Positions 7,082-15,273 of a DNA stretch of 38,854 bases are shown in pieces. The DNA lies in contig NZ_FOWP01000015.1 in NCBI RefSeq assembly GCF_900115475.1, positions 1 through 38,854 of the forward strand, in the 5' to 3' direction. A model generated the notes under the pieces. That model had not been told where the DNA came from. It saw only the letters and a list, made by a program, of their open reading frames with translations, and made no database searches. This stretch comes from Ectopseudomonas composti. GTDB taxonomy: Bacteria; Pseudomonadota; Gammaproteobacteria; Pseudomonadales; Pseudomonadaceae. The translations under genes and the position numbers were made by a program. Numbering within the stretch: position 1 is the stretch's first letter; every line of letters begins with the position of its first letter.

Positions 7082-8785
7082 ATGATCGAGGTTACCGAAG
7101 TTTCCATTGCCGAGCTGCGCGCCGCGCTGGAGTCCGGCCGTACCACGGCAGTCGAGCTGGTCAAGGCCTATCTGGCGCGTATCGAGGCCTACGACGGCCC
7201 GGATACGCCGACCCGGCTCAACGCGGTGGTGGTACACAACCCCGATGCGCTAAAGGAGGCCGAGGCCTCCGATGCGCGCCGCGCCCGTGGCGAAGCACTC
7301 GGCCCGCTCGATGGCATTCCCTACACCGCCAAGGACAGCTACCTGGTCAAGGGGCTGACGGCCGCCTCCGGCAGCCCGGCGTTCAAGGACCTGGTGGCGC
7401 AGCGTGATGCTTTCACCGTCGAGCGCCTGCGTGCCGCTGGCGCCATCTGCCTGGGCAAGACCAATATGCCGCCGATGGCCAATGGCGGCATGCAGCGCGG
7501 CGTCTATGGCCGCGCGGAAAGCCCTTACAACGCCGATTACCTGACCGCGCCGTTCGCCTCGGGCTCATCCAACGGTGCCGGCACCGCGACCGCTGCGAGC
7601 TTCTGCGCCTTCGGTCTGGCCGAGGAAACCTGGTCCAGCGGACGTGGCCCGGCTTCGAACAACGGCCTGTGCGCTTATACGCCGTCGCGCGGGGTGATCT
7701 CGGTACGTGGTAACTGGCCGCTGACGCCGACCATGGACGTGGTGGTGCCATTCGCCCGTAGCATGGTCGATCTGCTCGAAGTGCTCGACGTGGTGGTGGC
7801 CGATGATGCCGACAACCGTGGCGACCTCTGGCGTTTGCAGCCCTGGGTGCCGATCCCGAAAGCTTCCGAGGTGCGCCCCGCGTCTTACCTGGCGCTGGCG
7901 GCCAAGGCCGACGCGCTGGCGGGCAAGCGCCTGGGTGTGCCGCGCATGTACATCAACAAGGATGAGGCGGCCGGCACCAGCGAAAAGCCCGGCATTGGCG
8001 GGCCAACCGGGCAGCGCATCCACACTCGCGACTCGGTGATCGAGCTGTGGGAGCAGGCGCGCGCGGCACTGGAGCAGGCCGGTGCCACGGTGATCGAGGT
8101 GGACTTCCCGTTGGTGTCGAACTGCGAGGGTGACCGCCCCGGCGCGCCGACCGTTTACAACCGAGGCCTGGTGCCGCACCAGTTCCTGCTTGACGAGTTG
8201 GGGGAGCTGTCGGGCTGGGCGTTCGACGACTTCCTGCGTGCCAATGGCGACCCGAAACTCAATCGCCTGGCGGACGTCGACGGCCCGCAGATCTTCCCCC
8301 ACGACCCTGGCACCTTGCCCAACCGCGAGGATGACCTGGCCTTCGGCATGGATGAATATGTGCGCATGGCCCAGCGCGGCCTCAAGTCGTGGAGCGAAAT
8401 ACCCAGCGTGCCAGATGGCCTGCGCGCCCTGGAGCAGACCCGCAAGCTGGATTTGGAAGACTGGATGGACGGGCTCAAGCTCGACGCGGTGCTTTTCCCT
8501 ACCGTGGCGGATGTGGGGCCGGCCGATGCCGACGTCAATCCGGAGTCGGCCGACATCGCCTGGAGCAACGGCATCTGGGTCGCCAACGGTAACCTGGCTA
8601 TCCGTCACCTGGGCGTGCCGACCGTCACCGTGCCGATGGGCGTGATGGCCGATATTGGTATGCCCGTGGGCCTGACCTTCGCTGGCCGCGCCTACGACGA
8701 CTCGGCGTTGCTGCAACTGGCGGCGGCCTATGAGTCGACCGGCAACAAGCGTCTGGTGCCGCCGCGTACGCCGGCGTTGGGCTGA
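7082..8785 (+). CDS. Amidase-signature family hydrolase
   Basis: A 567-residue amidase-signature enzyme. The Ser-cisSer-Lys triad can be placed: Lys84 in YTAKDSYLV, the cis-serine at 162/163 in SGSSNGAG, and the nucleophile Ser186 in TWSSGRGPAS. Upstream is the usual PLDGIPYTAKD, and GLTAASGSPAF corresponds to the GxxTxxGS block. The glycine-rich loop is unusual: GGSSGG becomes SGSSNG and GSIR becomes SSGR, so the enzyme belongs to a divergent branch. At 567 residues it is longer than typical members of about 450-500. The start at 7082 fits the N-terminus IEVTEVSIAELRAALESGR; the ribosome site is weak. Substrate unknown; it hydrolyses a C-N amide bond by family. Confidence 0.85.
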   Translation: MIEVTEVSIAELRAALESGRTTAVELVKAYLARIEAYDGPDTPTRLNAVVVHNPDALKEAEASDARRARGEALGPLDGIPYTAKDSYLVKGLTAASGSPAFKDLVAQRDAFTVERLRAAGAICLGKTNMPPMANGGMQRGVYGRAESPYNADYLTAPFASGSSNGAGTATAASFCAFGLAEETWSSGRGPASNNGLCAYTPSRGVISVRGNWPLTPTMDVVVPFARSMVDLLEVLDVVVADDADNRGDLWRLQPWVPIPKASEVRPASYLALAAKADALAGKRLGVPRMYINKDEAAGTSEKPGIGGPTGQRIHTRDSVIELWEQARAALEQAGATVIEVDFPLVSNCEGDRPGAPTVYNRGLVPHQFLLDELGELSGWAFDDFLRANGDPKLNRLADVDGPQIFPHDPGTLPNREDDLAFGMDEYVRMAQRGLKSWSEIPSVPDGLRALEQTRKLDLEDWMDGLKLDAVLFPTVADVGPADADVNPESADIAWSNGIWVANGNLAIRHLGVPTVTVPMGVMADIGMPVGLTFAGRAYDDSALLQLAAAYESTGNKRLVPPRTPALG

Positions 8786-8845
8786 GTGTTCGCCAGGGCG
8801 GAGGGGCTTCGAAGCTACTGCTGAATCCTCCACCCTCTCCCCCGG

Positions 8846-8871
8846 CCCCTCTCCCATAAATGGGAGAGGGG
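8846..8871. terminator. Hairpin between convergent amidase and gspD, possible two-way terminator
   Basis: A perfect 11-base inverted repeat (CCCCTCTCCCA at 8846-8856 and its complement at 8861-8871) closes a four-base TAAA loop. It lies 60 bases after the amidase stop. There is no T run, so termination is uncertain. A degenerate second copy lies at about 9040-9063, 191 bases farther on, as part of a tandem duplication. Confidence 0.35.
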
Positions 8872-9218
8872 AGACGAGCTACATGCCGTTGTGGGAGGGG
8901 CTTTAGTCGCGACTGCTATGGAGATTGTCGCCGCTAAAGCGCCTTCCACAGTCTGTGGTGCTCCACGATTCAGCGTGTAGGGCGGGTGCAACCCGCCACA
9001 GCCATTCTGGCGTGTTTCACCCGCCCTACGATGTTCCACCCCTGCCATGAATGGGCGAGGGGAGACACGTTGCACGCGGTTCTGTAGGAGTGGCTTTAGC
9101 CGCGATTGCTGCAGAGATCGTCGCCGCTAAAGCGCCTCCCACGGTTTGTGGCGTTCCACGATTCAGCGTGTAGGGCGGGTGCAACCCGCCACAGCCGTTC
9201 CGGCGGGACTCACCCTAC
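8846..9218. repeat. Two tandem copies of a composite palindromic repeat block, period about 191 bases
   Basis: This fills most of the 442-base gene-free stretch between the amidase and gspD. Each copy holds three modules: a CCCCTCTCCCAT-type hairpin (8846, degenerate at about 9040); a GGCTTTAG...CTAAAGCGCC inverted pair (8888-8950 and 9081-9143); and a GTAGGGCGGGTGCAACCCGCC doublet (8977-9029 and 9170-9218). The segment TTCAGCGTGTAGGGCGGG and its surroundings are near-identical in both copies. GTAG heads at palindrome ends are the hallmark of REP sequences in pseudomonads. No gene is seen here. Confidence 0.8.
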
Positions 9219-9227
9219 GCCCTATCT

Positions 9228-11165
9228 TTACTGCCGCAAATCCACTGCCGGTGCGCCTCGGCCGTCGAACAACTGGGTCGGGGTGCTGGGCAGGATGCTC
9301 GGGCGGCCATTGCTGCCGTCGCCGAGGATGCGGATATCGCTGTACTTCTTGCCCGATAGCGCCGCCAGGCCGGCGCCGTCGCGCACCACGGTGGGCCGCA
9401 GGAAGACCATCAGGTTGCGTTTGATGTGCGAGTCGCGGGTCGAGCGGAACAGCCCGCCAAGCAGCGGAATGTCACCCAGCAGCGGCACCTTGGAAACTGC
9501 CTGGGTGACGTCGTCCTGAATCAGGCCGCCGAGCACGATCACCTGGCCGTCGTCGGCGAGGATGGTGCTCTTGATCGAGCGTTTGTTGGTCACCAGGTCG
9601 ACCGCCTGGGCGTTGAGCCCGGTGCTGGGGGCGATGGAGGAGATTTCCTGCTCGATCTCCAGGCGCAGGGTGGCGCCTTCATTGATGTGCGGCGTGACCT
9701 TGAGAGTGACACCGATGTCCTTGCGTTCGATGGTGGTGAAGGGGTTGCCGGCACCGGACGCGTCGGTGGTGTAGGAGCCGGTCTGGAACGGTACGTTCTG
9801 GCCAACGAGGATTTCCGCCTTCTGGTTGTCCAGGGTCAGCAGGCTCGGCGTGGACAGCAGGTTGCTCTTGCTGTTGGCCGACAACGCGGTGATCAGCGCA
9901 CCGAAGCGGTCACTACCAACGCCGATGATGGCGCCATCGGGCAGCGTTGTACCGTCGGGAATCTCGCCATCCTGCAGTATCTGCAGCACTGTGCCGACCG
10001 ACAGGCCGGTGCCGCCGAAATTTACCCCGCCCAGGCCGCCGGTTTTGCCGCGAGCGTCCACCGCCCACTGCACGCCGACGGCGTCGGTGATGTCGCCGGA
10101 AATCTCGACGATGGCCGCCTCGACCATCACCTGCGCACGCGGTACGTCGAGCTGGCGCACGATATCTTCGAGGGTGGCCACCAAGTCCGGCTCGGCCAGT
10201 AGCACCAGCGCGTTGAGGCTCTCGTCGGCGCGGATGAGGATGTTCGACTGCTTGCCGGTGGTTTCGCCGTTCTGCTGGTTCTTCAGCCCTTCGGAGATTT
10301 CCCCAAGGGTTTCGGCCAGGGACTTGGCGTCGTTGTGACGCAGGCGAATCACCCGCGTGTTGGCCGAGCGGCTGGTGGGGCTGTCCAGTGAACGGGCGAG
10401 GTCGGCCAGTTTGGCGCGGGCGTCCGGTGGGCCGAGCAGGATCAGGCGATTGGTGCGCGCATCGGCCACCACCTGGGTGGCGCTGGTGCCCTTGGCCTGG
10501 CCACGGGCGATGGCGGTGTTGAGCACTTCGGCGGCGTCCATCACCCAGGCATTCTGCAGGGTGACCACACTGAAGTCCTGCGCGCCGCTCTGGTCGAGCT
10601 GGCGCATCAGGTCTTCGATGCGGGCGATGTTGGCGCTGCGGTCGCTGATGATCAGCGCGTTGGCCGAGGTGACGGCGGCCAGGTGGCCGTACTGCGGCAC
10701 CAGCGGGCGAATCAGCGGGATCAGCTCGGCCACTGGCGCGTGCTGCACCTGAATCAGGCGGGTTTCCAGACGATCCGGTGCCGGGCGGCCGGCGTCCGCT
10801 TCGGCCTTGGCCTCGGCGTTGGGCACGATGCGCGCCTGGTCGCCCTGGGTCAGCACGCTGAAACCGTGGGTGGCCATGACCGAGAGGAATAGTTGGTACA
10901 CCTCGGACTGCCCCAGCGGCGTGCTCGACACCACGTTGACCTGGCCCTTCACCCGAGGGTCGACGACGAAGGTCTGCCCGGTGACGCTGGCGATCTGGTC
11001 GACGAACTCGCGGATGTCCGCGCCCTTGAGGTTGATGGTCCAGCTTTCTTCCTGCTGGTTGGCGCTGGCCGGCACCTGCTGGATCTGCGCGAGCAGGGGC
11101 AGCGGTGCGGTGGCCAGGCCGGCGGCGAGGAGGGCGAGGGTCAGTCGGCTACGGAAAAAATGCAT
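9228..11165 (-). CDS. gspD: Type II secretion outer-membrane secretin GspD (XcpQ)
   Basis: A 645-residue secretin, the outer-membrane channel of the type II secretion system. A signal peptide of about 26 residues ends at LPLLAQ. The N0 domain follows (WTINLKGADIREFVDQIASVTGQTF, shown here in part), then repeated N1-N3 domains, and the C-terminal secretin domain. That domain has the family motifs VPLLGDIPLLGGLFR and a VEAAIVEISGD block. The start at 11165 is fixed by the signal peptide; the frame runs farther back only because it overlaps gspC. gspC ends five bases upstream, so the two genes form an operon divergent from gspE-M. No lipobox is seen at the cleavage site. Confidence 0.95.
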   Translation of the reverse strand: MHFFRSRLTLALLAAGLATAPLPLLAQIQQVPASANQQEESWTINLKGADIREFVDQIASVTGQTFVVDPRVKGQVNVVSSTPLGQSEVYQLFLSVMATHGFSVLTQGDQARIVPNAEAKAEADAGRPAPDRLETRLIQVQHAPVAELIPLIRPLVPQYGHLAAVTSANALIISDRSANIARIEDLMRQLDQSGAQDFSVVTLQNAWVMDAAEVLNTAIARGQAKGTSATQVVADARTNRLILLGPPDARAKLADLARSLDSPTSRSANTRVIRLRHNDAKSLAETLGEISEGLKNQQNGETTGKQSNILIRADESLNALVLLAEPDLVATLEDIVRQLDVPRAQVMVEAAIVEISGDITDAVGVQWAVDARGKTGGLGGVNFGGTGLSVGTVLQILQDGEIPDGTTLPDGAIIGVGSDRFGALITALSANSKSNLLSTPSLLTLDNQKAEILVGQNVPFQTGSYTTDASGAGNPFTTIERKDIGVTLKVTPHINEGATLRLEIEQEISSIAPSTGLNAQAVDLVTNKRSIKSTILADDGQVIVLGGLIQDDVTQAVSKVPLLGDIPLLGGLFRSTRDSHIKRNLMVFLRPTVVRDGAGLAALSGKKYSDIRILGDGSNGRPSILPSTPTQLFDGRGAPAVDLRQ

Positions 11166-11169
11166 CGGT

Positions 11170-11811
11170 TCAGTCGCTTTCCATGGGCTGATCAGGGGGC
11201 GTTTCCACGGGCTGGGTGCCAGAGGCTTCCATCTGCTCGCGCAGCGCCTGCATGCGCTGGCGCAGTTGTTCGAGGTTGTCCTGGTCGAGTTGATCGAGCT
11301 GTTGCAGCGAGTCTGGCGCTGCCGTTTCGACTGGCGGGGTATAGCTGTACTGCCCGCTGCTCGGGCGCGGGAAAGTGAGGCTTTCGCGGCGGCCGTTGCG
11401 CACCAGTTCGACGCGGTCGGCGTAGACCGCATCCAGGCGCACGCCGTTGTCCACGTCCGTACCCACGGCAAAACGCTGGGCGCTCTGGCCCTGGCGCTGG
11501 ATCATCGCGCTGGAGCGTTGCGGGTCGCTGTGGACGAAGCTGCCAAGCAGGGTCAGTTGCAGGTTGGTCGCCGGCGGCGGGCCGCTGTCGGCCTGGCGCG
11601 GTGTGCCGAAAAGCTGGTCGATGGGCGCCTGCACGCGTTGTTCGGCGCTGGGCGCGCTCTGGCTGGGGGCTTGTTGCACAGGGCCGCGCACCAGGCGCAG
11701 CAGTTCGGCGCTCTGCCAGGCGAGGCTCACGCTCAGGGCGATCAGCACGAGCATGCCGATCAGGCTCGGGGCATTGTCCTTGAGCCGTTGGGGAAGGGCC
11801 GAGATGGGCAA
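11170..11811 (-). CDS. gspC: Type II secretion inner-membrane protein GspC (XcpP)
   Basis: A 213-residue bitopic inner-membrane protein that links the inner-membrane platform to the secretin. A short cytoplasmic tail is followed by one membrane helix at about 17-34 (LIGMLVLIALSVSLAW). The HR homology domain includes LQLTLLGSFVHSDPQRSSAM and a periplasmic beta-rich part. The C-terminus, from about residue 165, is a Gln/Leu/Glu-rich coiled coil (LDQLDQDNLEQLRQRMQAL) and not the PDZ domain of many GspC proteins. Pseudomonas XcpP also has a coiled coil there. First gene of the gspC-gspD operon. Confidence 0.92.
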   Translation of the reverse strand: MPISALPQRLKDNAPSLIGMLVLIALSVSLAWQSAELLRLVRGPVQQAPSQSAPSAEQRVQAPIDQLFGTPRQADSGPPPATNLQLTLLGSFVHSDPQRSSAMIQRQGQSAQRFAVGTDVDNGVRLDAVYADRVELVRNGRRESLTFPRPSSGQYSYTPPVETAAPDSLQQLDQLDQDNLEQLRQRMQALREQMEASGTQPVETPPDQPMESD

Positions 11812-11979
11812 ACTGTCACTCCGAAAACGACGTTCTAATTCTTCTTATATGCAGGGCGTCGCGCGCTGATCATAGCAGCCTGCGCGCGCTTGGCATCCCC
11901 CAAATAGGGTGGGTGTGCAGTTCCAGGCAATGTGATAAAGATAACGAGATAACCATTACAAGAAAGACCGTCCCAGAGG

Positions 11980-11994
11980 TGGCCCATTGGGCCA
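11980..11994. promoter_or_regulatory. Perfect palindrome in the gspC/gspE divergent control region
   Basis: TGGCCCA-T-TGGGCCA is a perfect 7-1-7 inverted repeat in the 236-base gap between gspC and gspE, 53 bases before the gspE start. It is a candidate operator for control of the secretion genes. I found no lux-type box here, although quorum control of xcp is known in P. aeruginosa. No clear -35/-10 pair could be assigned for either direction. Confidence 0.35.
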
Positions 11995-12047
11995 ATTAGC
12001 CGGGTTAGGCTGTACTGCTGGGATAAGGTTCTGTTCTAAGGTCTCGC

Positions 12048-13535
12048 ATGAACGCTTCGCTGCTGGAAACCCCATTGCGCCGCTTGCCCTTCAGTTTCGC
12101 CAAGCGTCATGGCCTGGTGTTCGTCATGCATGACGGGCACGCCAGTCTGGCTCATCGCGCCGACTGCGACCTGGTAGCCCTGGCCGAGGCGCAGCGTTTT
12201 GCCGGGCGCAGCCTGCCGCTGCAGGTGCTCGATGCCCAGGCATTCGCCCAGGCGCTGGGCGCAGCCTATCAGCATGATTCGGCCTCCATGCAGCTGGCCG
12301 AGGATATCGGCGGCAGCTTCGACCTGGCCTCGCTGGCCGATCAGGTGCCGGAAACCGAAGACCTGCTGGAGCAGGAAGACGATGCGCCGATCATCCGTCT
12401 GATCAACGCCATCCTCGGCGAAGCGATCAAGGAAAACGCCTCCGACATTCACCTGGAAACCTTCGAGAAACGTCTTGTCGTGCGCTTTCGCGTCGATGGC
12501 ATCCTGCGCGAGGTGCTCGAACCCAAGCGTGAGCTGGCTGCCTTGCTGGTGTCGCGGGTCAAAGTCATGGCGCGCTTGGACATCGCCGAGAAGCGCGTGC
12601 CGCAGGACGGGCGCATCTCGCTCAAGGTCGGCGGGCGCGAGGTGGACATTCGTGTGTCCACATTGCCGTCGGCCAACGGCGAGCGGGTGGTGCTGCGTCT
12701 GCTCGACAAGCAGGCCGGGCGCCTGTCGCTGCAGCACCTGGGCATGCGCGCCGAAGATCGCGCGCTGATGGAAGACACCGTGCGCAAGCCGCACGGCATC
12801 CTGCTGGTCACCGGCCCCACCGGCTCGGGCAAGACCACCACGCTGTACGCCAGCCTGGTCAGCCTCAACGACCACACGCGCAACATTCTTACCGTCGAAG
12901 ACCCCATCGAGTACCACCTCGAAGGCATCGGCCAGACCCAGGTCAATACCAAGGTGGACATGACCTTTGCCCGTGGCCTGCGCGCCATTCTGCGCCAGGA
13001 CCCGGACGTGGTGATGGTCGGCGAGATTCGCGACAAGGAGACCGCCGAGATCGCCGTGCAGGCCTCGCTGACCGGCCACCTGGTGCTGTCCACGCTGCAC
13101 ACCAATAGCGCCATCGGCGCCATCACCCGTCTGGTGGACATGGGCGTGGAGCCCTTTTTGCTGTCCTCGTCGCTGCTCGGCGTGTTGGCCCAGCGCCTGG
13201 TGCGCGTGCTGTGCCCGTCGTGCAAGGAGCCCTATACCGCCGATGAGGCCGAATGCGCGCTGCTTGGCGTGCCGCCCAGCTCGCCGCCGACCCTGTACCA
13301 CGCCCGTGGCTGTGCGCACTGCCATCAGCAGGGCTACCGCGGGCGTACCGGCATCTATGAGCTGGTGGTCTTCGACGAAACCATGCGCACCCTGGTGCAT
13401 AGCCGTGCTGCCGAGCAGGACATGACCCGCCACGCCCGTACCTTGGGCCCGAGCATCCGCGATGATGGCCGGCGCAAGGTGCTGGAAGGGGTGACCACGG
13501 TCGAGGAAGTGCTGCGCGTGACGCGAGAGGAATAG
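12048..13535 (+). CDS. gspE: Type II secretion ATPase GspE (XcpR)
   Basis: A 495-residue hexameric secretion ATPase that powers pseudopilus assembly from the cytoplasmic face. The Walker A motif GPTGSGKT is at 256-263, the Asp box around LTVEDPIEYHLEG (281-293), Walker B in RQDPDVVMVGEIRD (316-329) and the His box TGHLVLSTLHTN (342-353). The C-terminal zinc element has two CxxC pairs, CPSC (389-392) and CAHC (422-425), as in GspE. The N-terminal domain that binds GspL is present. First gene of the rightward operon; gspF begins directly after its stop. Confidence 0.96.
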   Translation: MNASLLETPLRRLPFSFAKRHGLVFVMHDGHASLAHRADCDLVALAEAQRFAGRSLPLQVLDAQAFAQALGAAYQHDSASMQLAEDIGGSFDLASLADQVPETEDLLEQEDDAPIIRLINAILGEAIKENASDIHLETFEKRLVVRFRVDGILREVLEPKRELAALLVSRVKVMARLDIAEKRVPQDGRISLKVGGREVDIRVSTLPSANGERVVLRLLDKQAGRLSLQHLGMRAEDRALMEDTVRKPHGILLVTGPTGSGKTTTLYASLVSLNDHTRNILTVEDPIEYHLEGIGQTQVNTKVDMTFARGLRAILRQDPDVVMVGEIRDKETAEIAVQASLTGHLVLSTLHTNSAIGAITRLVDMGVEPFLLSSSLLGVLAQRLVRVLCPSCKEPYTADEAECALLGVPPSSPPTLYHARGCAHCHQQGYRGRTGIYELVVFDETMRTLVHSRAAEQDMTRHARTLGPSIRDDGRRKVLEGVTTVEEVLRVTREE

Positions 13536-14753
13536 ATGGCGGCCTTTGAATACATTGCCCTGGACGGGCGCGGCCGTCAGCAGAAGGGCGTGCTGGAGGC
13601 CGACAGCGCGCGCCAGGTGCGCCAGCTGTTGCGCGAGCGGCAGCTGGCGCCGCTGGAGGTCAAGGCTACACGCAGCCGCGAGCAGTCCGCTCAAGGCGCC
13701 CGTCTTGGTTTCGTGCGCGGCTTGTCGGCACGTGATCTGGCGCTGGTCACCCGCCAGTTGGCAACGCTGATCCAGGCGGCACTACCTATTGAAGAAGCGC
13801 TGCGCGCCGCTGCCGCACAATCCACCAACTCGCGTATCCAGGGCATGTTGCTGGCGGTGCGCGCCCGCGTGCTGGAGGGCCACAGCCTGGCCGGCAGCCT
13901 CAAGGAATTTCCGGCTGCCTTTCCCGAGCTGTACCGCGCCACGGTGGCGGCGGGTGAGCATGCCGGGCACCTCGGCGCGGTGCTGGAGCAACTGGCCGAC
14001 TACACCGAGCAGCGCCAGCAGTCGCGGCAGAAGGTGCAATTGGCACTGCTTTATCCAGTGATCCTGATGTGCGCCTCCCTGCTGATTGTCGGTTTCCTGC
14101 TCGGCTACGTGGTGCCGGATGTGGTCAAGGTGTTCGTCGATTCCGGGCAGACCCTGCCGGCACTGACGCGCGGACTGATCGCCCTGAGTGACTGGGTCAA
14201 GGCCTGGGGCCTGGTGGCATTGGTGGCGCTGGTACTGGCGGTGATCGCCTTGCGCGCCGCGCTGCGTGACGAGGCCTTCCGCTTGCGCTGGCATCGTTTT
14301 CTGTTGCGTATCCCACTGATAGGTCGGCTGGGTCGCGCTACTGATTGCGCGCGTTTCGCCTCGACCCTGGCCATCCTCACCCGCAGTGGCGTGCCGCTGG
14401 TGGAGGCGCTGGCAATTGCCGGCGAGGTGATCGGCAATCGAGTGATCCGTGGCGAGGTGCTGGTGGCGGCGCAGAAGGTGCGTGAGGGCGGCAGCCTGAC
14501 CCGTTCGCTGGAGGCCACCGGGCAGTTCCCGCCGATGATGTTGCACATGATCGCCAGTGGCGAACGCTCCGGCGAACTGGATCAGATGTTGGCACGCACG
14601 GCGAAGAACCAGGAAAACGACCTCAGCGCGCAGATTGCCATGCTTGTCGGGCTGTTCGAGCCGTTCATGCTGGTCTTCATGGGGGCAGTGGTGCTGGTGA
14701 TCGTGCTGGCCATCCTGTTGCCGATTCTTTCTTTGAACCAAATGGTGGGATAG
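13536..14753 (+). CDS. gspF: Type II secretion inner-membrane platform protein GspF (XcpS)
   Basis: A 405-residue polytopic protein with two GspF domains. The first has RQLATLIQAALPIEEALRAA (74-93). The second has ARFASTLAILTRSGVPLVEAL, the duplicated counterpart. Membrane helices are at about 170-192, 222-241 and 376-398. It begins immediately after the gspE stop and ends four bases before the gspG start, so translation is probably coupled along gspE-F-G. Confidence 0.95.
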   Translation: MAAFEYIALDGRGRQQKGVLEADSARQVRQLLRERQLAPLEVKATRSREQSAQGARLGFVRGLSARDLALVTRQLATLIQAALPIEEALRAAAAQSTNSRIQGMLLAVRARVLEGHSLAGSLKEFPAAFPELYRATVAAGEHAGHLGAVLEQLADYTEQRQQSRQKVQLALLYPVILMCASLLIVGFLLGYVVPDVVKVFVDSGQTLPALTRGLIALSDWVKAWGLVALVALVLAVIALRAALRDEAFRLRWHRFLLRIPLIGRLGRATDCARFASTLAILTRSGVPLVEALAIAGEVIGNRVIRGEVLVAAQKVREGGSLTRSLEATGQFPPMMLHMIASGERSGELDQMLARTAKNQENDLSAQIAMLVGLFEPFMLVFMGAVVLVIVLAILLPILSLNQMVG

Positions 14754-14756
14754 CAG

Positions 14757-15182
14757 GTGAGAAAATCTCAGGCGGGCTTCACGCTCATTGAAATCATGGT
14801 GGTGGTGGTGATTCTGGGCATTCTGGCAGCGCTGGTGGTGCCGCAGGTGATGAGCCGGCCGGATCAGGCCAAGGTCACCGCCGCGCAGAACGACATCCGT
14901 GCCATCGGTGCGGCGCTGGATATGTACAAGCTCGACAACCACAACTACCCCAGCACCCAGCAGGGCCTGGAAGCGCTGGTGAGCAAGCCGAGCGGCAATC
15001 CGCAGGCGAAGAACTGGAATAAGGACGGCTACCTCAAGCGCCTGCCCATCGATCCCTGGGGCAACCCTTATCAATACTTGGCGCCTGGCACCAAGGGCGC
15101 CTTCGACCTGTATTCGCTCGGCGCCGACGGCAAGCAGGGCGGCAGCGACCTGAACACCGATATCGGCAACTGGGATCTCTGA
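14757..15182 (+). CDS. gspG: Major pseudopilin GspG (XcpT)
   Basis: A 141-residue major pseudopilin. The start is a GTG at 14757, four bases after the gspF stop, with GGTGGGA just upstream. The prepilin leader is MRKSQAG, cut before FTLIEIMVV, with the essential Glu at +5. The C-terminal part has the calcium-binding GspG layout (STQQGLEALV, WGNPYQYLAPG, SLGADGKQGG). Secreted to the inner membrane, cut and methylated by the prepilin peptidase, which is not encoded in this window. Confidence 0.95.
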   Translation: MRKSQAGFTLIEIMVVVVILGILAALVVPQVMSRPDQAKVTAAQNDIRAIGAALDMYKLDNHNYPSTQQGLEALVSKPSGNPQAKNWNKDGYLKRLPIDPWGNPYQYLAPGTKGAFDLYSLGADGKQGGSDLNTDIGNWDL

Positions 15183-15205
15183 CTCGACCATGCCGCCGTT
15201 CGCCT

Positions 15206-15272
15206 GTAGGAGCGAGCTTTGCTCGCGAAGCGTTCGACATCGTCCATGTTCGCGAGCAGAGCTCGCTCCTAC
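15206..15272. repeat. REP doublet (REPIN) between gspG and gspH
   Basis: A 24-base arm starting GTAGGAGCGAGC (15206-15229) and its inverted partner ending GCTCGCTCCTAC (15249-15272) match with one mismatch around a 19-base centre. Each arm itself holds a GCGAGC/GCTCGC hairpin after a GTAG head, as RAYT-mobilised REPs do. The same element occurs at 24653-24719. It ends one base before the codon preceding the likely gspH TTG start. Confidence 0.9.
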
Positions 15273-15273
15273 A

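Noticed and set aside
8840..9220. A CRISPR array suggested by repeated palindromes
   Set aside because: Only two copies about 191 bases apart, with imperfect identity, several different modules per copy, and no cas genes.
12036..13694. A 552-codon open frame antisense to gspE and others of 380-460 codons antisense to the amidase, gspL, aruC, aruD/aruB, astE and lysC
   Set aside because: All mirror strong sense genes, show skewed His/Gln/Arg/Ala-rich translations and lack ribosome sites or family motifs.
15190..15273. The extended GspH N-terminus from the ATG at 15190
   Set aside because: The extra 28 codons are translated REP palindrome and would give an abnormal prepilin leader. The same SELCSR residues appear wherever this repeat is translated.
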